Source: CALBPI01 sp038521865 (GTDB lineage: Bacteria > Pseudomonadota > Gammaproteobacteria > Steroidobacterales > Woeseiaceae). Taken from it: a stretch of DNA of 64,000 bases. The notes under the pieces are model-generated. The model was not told the origin of the DNA. It worked only from the letters and a program-made list of their open reading frames with translations, and did no database searches. This document shows positions 26,882 through 34,472 of the stretch, piece after piece. The stretch spans positions 372,001 through 436,000 of the forward strand of contig JBCBKO010000002.1 in the NCBI GenBank assembly GCA_038521865.1, in the 5' to 3' direction. Each line of letters begins with the position of its first letter. Position 1 is the stretch's first letter. Position numbers and translations under genes: made by a program.

Positions 26882-27827
26882 CCTATTTATTCCTGGGGCG
26901 CCGAAATGCGGGACCAGTGCTATTGCCGGATACCTGGATACTCACCCCGATGTCGGTCTTGGCAATATTAAAGAGCCTAACTTCTGGTCATCGGATTTAC
27001 CCAGTTTTGCTAAGCGCGAGGGGCTTAGCGGCCTCGGGGATTACACCGCATTGTATTCCCGGCAATCGGACAAACGGTATCGAGTAGACGCATCAACGCA
27101 CTACCTCTACAGCGAGGTTGCGATACAGCGAATCATTGAGGTCGTGCCCAACGCACGCTTTATTGTGTGCCTCAGGCCGCAACCAGAAATTGCCCAGGCC
27201 TGGCATATGCAGATGTTCAACGCAGGATACGAGACTGAATCCGACTTCCTTGCGGCCTGGAATCTTAGGACCGCCAGGCGTTCGGGTACTGACATTCCAA
27301 ACCGATGCCCTGAACCACGCCTGCTCGACTACGAGGCTATTGCGTCGGTCGGGTCGCAAATGCAGCGACTTTTTGAAGTTGTTAGCCGCGACCAAGTCCA
27401 TGTCATGCGACTAAGTTCGCTGAAGCAGAACCCGCGCAGTGTATATCTGTCGATCCTTGAGTTTTTGAATTTGCCAGATGACGGTACGAGCGAGTTTGCT
27501 GCGACGAACGTGGCACACCGTAACCGCAGTGCAACGCTGAGTCATCTCATACGAAGCCCAAGAGTAAGACCGCTACTGAACCGGGCGTTGGCCATATTGG
27601 GACCACGCACAAGTCAATGGATTAAGACCGGCATCAAGAAGGTGCTTTACAAGCCTGCTGCTCGAGCTGGTCTATCGACGCTTGCACGGACCGAACTAAA
27701 TGAGATTTTTTCGATTGACGACCAGCGCCTGAGAGCAACCCTCGGTTACGGACTGCTCGAGTCCAGTGTCAATTCGACAACAACAAAGTCCTCTGCGGAT
27801 ACACATAGCGGTATGCCGTCGACCTGA
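26865..27827 (+). CDS. PAPS-dependent sulfotransferase
   Basis: 320 residues. The 5'-phosphosulfate-binding loop is visible near the N terminus (IPGAPKCGTSAI, about 9-20), followed by KEPNFW. The 3'-phosphate-binding region is near RFIVCLRPQPEIAQAW (about 98-113). Sulfotransferases move a sulfate from PAPS to a hydroxyl group. In this operon, after flippase, polymerase and acyltransferase genes, the substrate is probably a sugar of the exopolysaccharide. It overlaps the acyltransferase gene by 17 bases. Its last 82 bases overlap the 3' end of the convergent minus-strand gene. No PAPS synthesis genes are in the window. Confidence 0.87.
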   Translation: MPPLPNLFIPGAPKCGTSAIAGYLDTHPDVGLGNIKEPNFWSSDLPSFAKREGLSGLGDYTALYSRQSDKRYRVDASTHYLYSEVAIQRIIEVVPNARFIVCLRPQPEIAQAWHMQMFNAGYETESDFLAAWNLRTARRSGTDIPNRCPEPRLLDYEAIASVGSQMQRLFEVVSRDQVHVMRLSSLKQNPRSVYLSILEFLNLPDDGTSEFAATNVAHRNRSATLSHLIRSPRVRPLLNRALAILGPRTSQWIKTGIKKVLYKPAARAGLSTLARTELNEIFSIDDQRLRATLGYGLLESSVNSTTTKSSADTHSGMPST

Positions 27828-29935
27828 GTCTCGAGGGCCGCGCCTTCGCTCAGATGGCGTGCCTGTGTGATCGAAAGCTCAGATAGAGCCGGGTCTGCCG
27901 TTGAAAGCTGCAACATGCCGCAGTGATCTGTCAGAGTGAGATTGCTGACCGTTACCTCCAACTTTGAGCGATGCATTAGCGTGCGAGTGCTCAGCCGCGG
28001 AGTCCCAGTACCGTGCCATCGAACCGGTTGAGGTTCCCAAGGTGCGATCCATGAACCTTGCGCCGTGCGCGATCGCCATAACGCCCAGTGCCGACGAACG
28101 TCGGCGACCGGATTTAGCATACTGGTTTGTGCAGACGCAGCGATGAACTGTGGCCATTGGGTGCGAACAGGAATATCCAGCATCAATGTCGATGCGGACA
28201 CGCGATCCATCCCTGCACCACCGCGAGTCGGCTTAACCAGCCATTGGATAGGAAGCCCGCGACGGTAGGGATTGTAGAGTGCACGGAGTCTTTCGGGTTC
28301 GATCAGGTCGAGATAGCGCGCGTTGCCGCGCCGACGCCCTTCGGCCAACTCCTGCTCACCAACGAGCAGATAGTCACACACACCTTGCCCAGGGGATGCG
28401 GGGCCAGACACGTGACAGGCGATTACAGCGTCGCGTCCACCTCGGTGCACAGCCTCCGAAAGCCGATGCAACCAGTACCGATTAGCAAACCACGGAAATT
28501 CCGCCCGTAGCGTCTTGTCGTTTGCCAAATACCCAAGTCCTGCCCACATATTGATACTGGGTCGGACATCCCCAAGCATATCCAGAAATACGCCGTCCGC
28601 CTCACTGTCCTGCATCAACGTTTCAACAAGTGAGGCATGGTGTGCTGCCCATTCCATGCCCCCTCCGTGTGGCCGCAGCGCTGGCGTCTCACCTCGACTG
28701 CGACCTCGTCTTAACGGTATGGCAACAATCTGCCTTAGCCACCGTGCAAAGTCCGGCATCGCAACTGAAGCCTCTGCGCCAAGATATAGCAACGCTTTTG
28801 CATCAGCGTCATGAACAGATTCGATGAAACTTTGAAGTGAGGCAAACAATCGGGCGTCGTGGGTACCGGGGTATCCCTGAATGTCTGTCCAACCCTGGTG
28901 TACAACGACATGCGATGGAAAGTCTGTCACGCCGGTCGCGCTCGCCACTGAACGACTGACTCGGGTATGCAGCGGTTTTGCATCGGGAACCTGTCCGGCG
29001 AGCCAATTTGTATCGTGTGGATTGACGCGCTCGTCACGTAACGGTAGCGGTTGCAATGCGATTTCCACACTCTGCTTCGGCGCATCCAAGGAAAATGCCA
29101 CAACAAGTATCGGCTGACCCGACGAGTACTGTATGGAAATGGGGTGCCTCACATCGCCCCATGATTCCTGACTTGCACTCAACAGCACGAATCCATGTCG
29201 ATCGTCTGACAGTTGCAACCACGGCGTATACTCGAATTGGTAAGGCGCTGCTGGCTCGATATCAATGACCCGCGGTAAGGCGCTATCGGATGCGTGCGGA
29301 CCTCGCCTCGCAACATGGCGGAGCAGGCTCGATTGAAGGGGTAGCTGGAGAGTGACAACGCCGCCAGGTACGGAGGCATTCCAATCCAGTCGCATAGTGA
29401 ATAAACCATCGAAGTGGTACGTACCCTCGATCTGCAATCGCATCGCCAATCGATCGATATCGCTTTGCCAACGAATCCCGCCCGCTTCGTTCTGGATTAG
29501 TTTCGATGGCGAGAATGACGCATCGGCGAGTGGCGTCTGTGAAAGATCGAGGACCATCGGCGCAGACAGCAGATCACCGACGACCGACGAGAAACGCTCT
29601 GGCAGCGCAAATCGGCCTAGCGTGATTGAGCCTGCACTACCCGACCATTGACCATCGTTGCGCTGCAATTCACGGAAAGGGGGAACGGGCTTGCCAATTC
29701 CCGGCAAGCGAGACGCTGGTGTGGCAGCCTGCCTGCGAATCTCGGGTACAGTCAAAGACTTGGCGTCGACCAGCGAGAGCAGGCAGGATGCATCTGCGGC
29801 AACTTGTGCAGCCAAGGTTGGCAGCACCTTGCGGATGCAGTCTGTGTCGGTGTTCGATGGCTCTGCGCTAGCCGCCCCGCACAGCAACACCCCTGTATAC
29901 ATCCAGCGTTTTGCGATTAACCGTACGTTGATCAT
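27746..29935 (-). CDS. Secreted glycoside-hydrolase-like protein, function unknown
   Basis: About 729 residues. A signal peptide (about 1-24, ending AASA) is followed by a beta-rich N-terminal half and a middle part that looks like a TIM barrel (HVVVHQGWTDIQGYPGTHDARL, KALLYLGAEA and GVFLDMLGDVRPS), then a beta-sandwich-like C terminus. The pattern resembles glycosidases or polysaccharide-active enzymes, with an aspartate in VFLDMLG as a possible active-site residue. I cannot name the family. It is the last gene of the TPS run, and its ATG at 29935 lies 68 bases inside the glycosyltransferase gene. Trimming or release of surface glycan is inferred. Confidence 0.6.
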   Translation of the reverse strand: MINVRLIAKRWMYTGVLLCGAASAEPSNTDTDCIRKVLPTLAAQVAADASCLLSLVDAKSLTVPEIRRQAATPASRLPGIGKPVPPFRELQRNDGQWSGSAGSITLGRFALPERFSSVVGDLLSAPMVLDLSQTPLADASFSPSKLIQNEAGGIRWQSDIDRLAMRLQIEGTYHFDGLFTMRLDWNASVPGGVVTLQLPLQSSLLRHVARRGPHASDSALPRVIDIEPAAPYQFEYTPWLQLSDDRHGFVLLSASQESWGDVRHPISIQYSSGQPILVVAFSLDAPKQSVEIALQPLPLRDERVNPHDTNWLAGQVPDAKPLHTRVSRSVASATGVTDFPSHVVVHQGWTDIQGYPGTHDARLFASLQSFIESVHDADAKALLYLGAEASVAMPDFARWLRQIVAIPLRRGRSRGETPALRPHGGGMEWAAHHASLVETLMQDSEADGVFLDMLGDVRPSINMWAGLGYLANDKTLRAEFPWFANRYWLHRLSEAVHRGGRDAVIACHVSGPASPGQGVCDYLLVGEQELAEGRRRGNARYLDLIEPERLRALYNPYRRGLPIQWLVKPTRGGAGMDRVSASTLMLDIPVRTQWPQFIAASAQTSMLNPVADVRRHWALWRSRTAQGSWIAPWEPQPVRWHGTGTPRLSTRTLMHRSKLEVTVSNLTLTDHCGMLQLSTADPALSELSITQARHLSEGAALETQVDGIPLCVSAEDFVVVELTLDSSSP

Positions 29936-31079
29936 ATTCCGTTTCGAAGTGCATGCGACTGGCTTCACCAAACTGCTGTCGGAGTGCCGGGTCTTGCGCC
30001 AATCGATTGGCAGCACTCTGCAGTGCATCGAAATCGCCAGGTTGGCAAAGGAACCCGTTGCGTCCGTTGAGCACAATTTCTCGACTACCCGGAACATCGT
30101 AAGCAATCAACGGTAAGCTTGCGGCCGCGGACTCGACCAGTGTCCGCGGTACACCTTCTCCGTAAGATGACGGCAGCACCATGACGGAGACTTTTCGCAG
30201 CAACGCAGCCATATCATCGACGTGTCCCAACAGGGTGAGATTGTCTACCTGCTGACATCGTTGCAAGAATTCGTTGTCCACCGAGTCCGGATTTCCAGGG
30301 TCGGGTTCGCCGGCAATCATGAACTCCACGTTCGCGGTCGTCGACTGCTCCGCCAACTTTACGAAATCGCGAATACCCTTGGCCCAAAGCAGGCGCGCTG
30401 CAAATAGAAATCGAATCCGAGTCTCTGCTGCAGGATTGCGATCAACTCGAAACCGCTCGCCATCTACGCCCGAGCCACGAATCAGGTGCACGCGGTTCCG
30501 GCTGACGATCTGCTGGCGTACAAGCAATGCAGCGTCGTCCGGATTCTGTACGATGACATCGCTGCGCGCACCGGCCGTGGCGATCCTTAGTGCCGCAGTC
30601 ACGGCGATCCTCAACCACCTTTTGCTGCGATCCGAGTACACGCTTCCGAGTCCTGCGATCGCGTGTACCCGCCGTGGCACCCGGGCCAGACGCGCACTGA
30701 GTCCGCCGAGAATGACACACTTAATGGTAAATAAATGCAGTGTGTGTGGCCGTAGTTGTCGCCAGAGTTTCCACAGATGCAACAGGACACCAACTTGGGC
30801 AAGCGGATTCACACTGCGCCGATCGAGTTCGATATCCCGCCACTCGAAGCCCGCCTCGATCAGCCGGTCGGTATAGGTATCGCGCGGACTCACCAGGACG
30901 ACGTCGTACCCTTCGGACCGAAGAGTCTCAAGGAGCTGGAGACGAAAATTGTACAAATACCAACTCGTATTCGAGAACAACACGACTCGAGATCCGGTTT
31001 GTTCGCGACTAATGGGCGTGTGCGGATCGCTATCCCCCGACTCCTGCCCATGTATTACCTTCGCCAGCGCCGACATCAT
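29868..31079 (-). CDS. GT4-family glycosyltransferase
   Basis: 403 residues with the GT-B fold layout. The N-terminal Rossmann domain has a VLFSNTSWYLYNFR start. The C-terminal donor domain has RFLFAARLLWAKGIRDFV, VMVLPSSYGEGVPRTLVESAAASLPLIAYDVPG and the conserved E-x7-E (EGVPRTLVE). These retaining enzymes move a sugar from a nucleotide donor. It starts within the preceding coiled-coil gene by an ATGA overlap and is followed by the hydrolase-like gene. The acceptor may be the exopolysaccharide or the TpsA exoprotein; position alone does not decide this. No signal peptide is present, so it acts in the cytoplasm. Confidence 0.88.
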   Translation of the reverse strand: MMSALAKVIHGQESGDSDPHTPISREQTGSRVVLFSNTSWYLYNFRLQLLETLRSEGYDVVLVSPRDTYTDRLIEAGFEWRDIELDRRSVNPLAQVGVLLHLWKLWRQLRPHTLHLFTIKCVILGGLSARLARVPRRVHAIAGLGSVYSDRSKRWLRIAVTAALRIATAGARSDVIVQNPDDAALLVRQQIVSRNRVHLIRGSGVDGERFRVDRNPAAETRIRFLFAARLLWAKGIRDFVKLAEQSTTANVEFMIAGEPDPGNPDSVDNEFLQRCQQVDNLTLLGHVDDMAALLRKVSVMVLPSSYGEGVPRTLVESAAASLPLIAYDVPGSREIVLNGRNGFLCQPGDFDALQSAANRLAQDPALRQQFGEASRMHFETEYDQRTVNRKTLDVYRGVAVRGG

Positions 31080-31705
31080 GGCGACTCCGGCGTGTCAATC
31101 AGCTCGTCCTCCAACGCATAACGATATTCATCGACGAGATTTTCAAGCCGTACGCGAGACAGCTGAGTGAATGGTTCTCGCTCACCCATACGCTTCAGCA
31201 GACCTCTCCCATCGAGAACATCCAAAATCTCATTGCTGACTTCAAACATCTCTCGATTGTTGGCCGCACAATTCTGAAAAGAGATGTCGAGATCCGCTGC
31301 TCGAGTTTCGAGCTCTGCCCTGGCACGCTCAGTGTCACGGAGCTGGTTGATCGTCTCCCGGAATTTACCCACCAACTCCCGCTCCCGCTCGCGCATCAAA
31401 TCCAGCGTCTCGGAATTCTGCTGGGTGACTTCACGGAATCGCTGTGCCGTGTTCTCGGCGCGGCCAAGTCGGCTCTCGGTGCGTTCGATCTTTTCTTCGG
31501 CTGCCTCCAACTGCTTCGTCAATGCAGCGATCTGTTGCTGAAGCTCGGAGTTCTCGCGATTAAGTCGACCATTGTCTGCAGAAAGCTGGTTGACCTGCAG
31601 TCTTAGTCTTGCACTCGAATCACCTTGCGGTTGTTGAGCGCCGACTTCCCCAACACAAGTAAAACAAATTGCGAGTGCGATACCGAAACGGATTGCCAAT
31701 TCCAT
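31076..31705 (-). CDS. Periplasmic coiled-coil protein, function unknown
   Basis: 209 residues. A signal peptide (about 1-23, ending VGAQ) is followed by a long heptad-rich coiled coil (about 30-140, for example LQVNQLSADNGRLNRENSELQ) and a short C-terminal region with one cysteine (SFQNCAANN). The charged helical character suggests an oligomeric periplasmic strut or adaptor. It lies 3 bases after the porin gene and overlaps the glycosyltransferase start (ATGA). Association with the porin/TonB proteins is inferred from position. No named family is recognised. Confidence 0.75.
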   Translation of the reverse strand: MELAIRFGIALAICFTCVGEVGAQQPQGDSSARLRLQVNQLSADNGRLNRENSELQQQIAALTKQLEAAEEKIERTESRLGRAENTAQRFREVTQQNSETLDLMRERERELVGKFRETINQLRDTERARAELETRAADLDISFQNCAANNREMFEVSNEILDVLDGRGLLKRMGEREPFTQLSRVRLENLVDEYRYALEDELIDTPESP

Positions 31706-31708
31706 GAC

Positions 31709-33319
31709 TCAGAACCTGCTATTCAGATCGATCAGGAAACTATCGATCGTGAGCGGCGGGCCATCAATTTCGCTAGAAGACAGCCATCGGACATCAAGCC
31801 AGACATCGTCAGCAAAAGCGTAGCGCCCACGGAGTGCGTAGCCCTGTGTGTCGGTAGCGCCACCGCCGAAGTTGGAATCGGTGAAGGCGTCGACGACCGC
31901 ATCACGCTCGAGATAGCGATAGCCGGCCTGCACAGACCATTCACCCCGCGCATACAGCTCTTCCGGACCGAGCAGCAGATAGGCGGCATATCCGTCGGTG
32001 CGCTCTCGCACGTTCAGACCGGTGCGCGCCAGCACATCGTCTTCTTCAAACCCGATGTTACGAACATAGTCTGCGGTGAACCGCAGTGGCATGCCACTTG
32101 CGAGCGTGGTCTCAAACCCGGTCGACAAATTGACGAGACGATACTCTGCCGCAAGACCAAAAAGATTCGTGGTCGGGTCCAGATCGTTGCGAATATCAAA
32201 TAGGGTGTTGCCGCGCTGGAAACGTCGAGGTGCGGTGAAGTCTGTCAGATCTGAATCCGGCGCATTGCGGATACCGGTGATGTTCTCGTAGTGGTAGTAG
32301 GCCGCATTCACAAACAGATTGCTGTCATCGCCCCAACCAATCCGACCGAGAACATCAAACGTCGCAAGAAATCCATCGTCGGCAGTGAAATCGACTTCAT
32401 TGATGGCGAAATACCCGAGGCCAACCCGCAGGCTATCGCGTCGGGCATCATCAAACGCGGCGGTCATGTCGTAGTAAACACCTTCAAACCCGACGTCGTT
32501 ATCCCAGACGAGGTCGGTACCTGGCCAGGGCTTGAAAATCCGACCGAACTGCACCGACTGACCGAATGTATTTTCCGGCTCGGGTGCCCATTCTAGATAG
32601 GCACGGTCAATATTGGTTTGCCACGTTTGTCCGAATCTACCGAGCGTCTGATTTCGCGATAGCGGGTTGGGAATGCTGCCCGTCGCTATCCGTGCATACG
32701 CATACCAGTTATCAGAAAGGACGGATTCGATCGTGAATCGAGCGGCACCACGCAGTCGGACGCGGTCTTCCGTGGTGTTCAGGATCGCGTCTATGCCTGC
32801 GCGGTCGATGCCGCCCGCATCATTGACTGCAGTGAAGTCGAGGTAAGTATTCTGAGCGTTGTCAGCACCGAACAGCAGACCCTCAGCGCGCACGCGAAAA
32901 TCGCCACCCAGAGAAATACGGTTCACCCAGTCGGGAAGACTGGCGGGCACGCCCCAACCTTCTTCACGAGCATCTTCTTTGACATCAGCAACAACGCCTG
33001 CCGCAATTTCGTCACGAATTTCTTCTCTGAGCTGTTCGCGTACGATTTCCGGAACATACGTGACGCGGACATCACCTTCGTTGAGCTCCGGCGCCTGTTC
33101 AGCCTCCGCAGCGGCAGTCGCAGCAGCCGATTGTTGTGCGTCCGCCACCATGGCTGCCGCCTCGGCTTCGGTTAACACCCCGCGTTCGACGAGTGACTGC
33201 AAGAGATTGACGACCGTCAACTTCAGTTCCAGAAAATCCTCCTTTTCGTTGGCCACCGCTGGTGTCGCCAGCAGAAGTGCCGTCAGACCAGCCAACAGTG
33301 AGCTCTTGACGCAGTTCAT
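31709..33319 (-). CDS. Putative outer-membrane porin with N-terminal coiled coil
   Basis: 536 residues. A signal peptide (ending AVAN) precedes a helical region (about 25-125) with VLTEAEAAAMVADAQ and a segment around EIVREQLREEIRDEIAAGV. A beta barrel runs from about residue 135 (ISLGGDFRVRAEGL) to the final LIDLNSRF, whose C-terminal Phe fits an outer-membrane barrel. The plan matches the 'putative porin' family of proteobacteria. It lies 19 bases after the tonB-like gene. It has no plug domain or TonB box that I can see, so it is not a classical TonB-dependent receptor. Confidence 0.83.
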   Translation of the reverse strand: MNCVKSSLLAGLTALLLATPAVANEKEDFLELKLTVVNLLQSLVERGVLTEAEAAAMVADAQQSAAATAAAEAEQAPELNEGDVRVTYVPEIVREQLREEIRDEIAAGVVADVKEDAREEGWGVPASLPDWVNRISLGGDFRVRAEGLLFGADNAQNTYLDFTAVNDAGGIDRAGIDAILNTTEDRVRLRGAARFTIESVLSDNWYAYARIATGSIPNPLSRNQTLGRFGQTWQTNIDRAYLEWAPEPENTFGQSVQFGRIFKPWPGTDLVWDNDVGFEGVYYDMTAAFDDARRDSLRVGLGYFAINEVDFTADDGFLATFDVLGRIGWGDDSNLFVNAAYYHYENITGIRNAPDSDLTDFTAPRRFQRGNTLFDIRNDLDPTTNLFGLAAEYRLVNLSTGFETTLASGMPLRFTADYVRNIGFEEDDVLARTGLNVRERTDGYAAYLLLGPEELYARGEWSVQAGYRYLERDAVVDAFTDSNFGGGATDTQGYALRGRYAFADDVWLDVRWLSSSEIDGPPLTIDSFLIDLNSRF

Positions 33320-33338
33320 TTTCCCCTCCGATACGTTC

Positions 33339-34043
33339 TCATAGTCGCGACACCAGTCTGAGCGTCACGGGTTGCGGAATACCGGCAGGCTGTTGCCCGC
33401 CAAGCTCCGTCAGATTTGCCAATGCTTGTTCAATGACAAGGTCCAACTCTGGCTCACCGGTACTCTCGTCAAGCAAGACACGCTGAACCTCACCTGCACG
33501 ATTCAGCCAAAGCCGGACCGTGATGGCGTAATTTCTAGTGCGCAACTCATCGTATTGGGCGAGGTGCGCAGACAAGGCCTGCCGGAGCACGCCGGCATAC
33601 CAACGAAACCGGTCACCACCTCCGCCATCGGTGATGCCGCGACCGCCACGATTGGCGATCAAACCAAAGCCATCCGCGCCAGCGACACCTTCGGCGTCAA
33701 GGCCTAACAGGTCCGGCGGCGGCGCCTCGTCCGACTGTAATGGCTCCGGTGCGGGCTCAGGCTCGGGGAGGTCGACTTCCTCCTCAATCTCGGGCGGCGG
33801 CGGTGGTGGCTCTTCTTTTTTTGGCGGTGGCGGTGGTCGAACCAGTGCGATTTCCTGCACCACTTTTTGAGCCTTCGGCGCAGGTGCATCCAACCACGAT
33901 TGCACGAGCCAGACGCCGCCACCAAAGACAACCAGAGTGGCAATGCCGCCCAAAACGGTAGTGTTGTTCGCCGCCCAGAAGCTCGCAAACCACGCCTTTC
34001 GCGACGGTTTTGCTGTTTGTGGATCATGCTCACGCTCGGCCAT
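33339..34043 (-). CDS. TonB-family energy transducer
   Basis: 234 residues. A short cytoplasmic N terminus, one membrane helix (about 28-50) and a proline-rich periplasmic spacer (VRPPPPPKKEEPPPPPPE, about 69-86) lead to a C-terminal TonB/TolA-like domain (about 145-234, with NYAITVRLWLNRAGEVQRVLL). TonB carries inner-membrane motor energy to outer-membrane proteins. It follows exbD by 10 bases and precedes the porin gene. No TonB-dependent receptor is encoded in the same run, so its outer-membrane partner is uncertain; the porin or the TpsB/TpsA pair are positional candidates. Confidence 0.88.
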   Translation of the reverse strand: MAEREHDPQTAKPSRKAWFASFWAANNTTVLGGIATLVVFGGGVWLVQSWLDAPAPKAQKVVQEIALVRPPPPPKKEEPPPPPPEIEEEVDLPEPEPAPEPLQSDEAPPPDLLGLDAEGVAGADGFGLIANRGGRGITDGGGGDRFRWYAGVLRQALSAHLAQYDELRTRNYAITVRLWLNRAGEVQRVLLDESTGEPELDLVIEQALANLTELGGQQPAGIPQPVTLRLVSRL

Positions 34044-34053
34044 GACGCAACGA

Positions 34054-34458
34054 CTACTTGGTGATCCGCTGTGTAACGAGCCCGACCTGAGTTATCTCCA
34101 ATCGCCCGAGCAGATCGAGTACGTCGATCACTTTCTCGTACTGGATCGTCGCATCACCTTTGACAATCACCGGAAGGTCTGGAGTAACTGCCTTGTACTC
34201 TCGAAGCAATCGTTCGAGATCTTCCATCCCGACCGGGAATGTATCGAGATAAATCGTGCCCTCCGCCGTTATCGTGATGGCTTTTGTGGTCGATTCGGCA
34301 AGGCTCGGCTGCGCGCTCGCTTTCGGCAAATTGACCTTGATGCCTTGCACCGTTGCCGTCGTCAAGATGATGAAAATTACTAGCAACACATACGCCAGAT
34401 CGAGCATGGGCGTGATGTTAATGTCGTCGTAGGGTTCGTTTTCGTCCTGGACTTTCAC
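34054..34458 (-). CDS. exbD: ExbD/TolR-family motor protein
   Basis: 134 residues. One membrane helix near the N terminus carries the essential aspartate (TPMLDLAYVLLVIFI, Asp about 19), followed by a periplasmic domain with ITITAEGTIYLDTFPV and VIVKGDATIQYEKVIDVLDLL. ExbD and ExbB use the proton gradient to drive TonB. The gene lies 14 bases after the DUF2341-LamG-ExbB fusion gene and 10 bases before the tonB-like gene, giving a complete ExbB-ExbD-TonB set. Confidence 0.93.
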   Translation of the reverse strand: MKVQDENEPYDDINITPMLDLAYVLLVIFIILTTATVQGIKVNLPKASAQPSLAESTTKAITITAEGTIYLDTFPVGMEDLERLLREYKAVTPDLPVIVKGDATIQYEKVIDVLDLLGRLEITQVGLVTQRITK

Positions 34459-34472
34459 TACATGCGCTCCAA

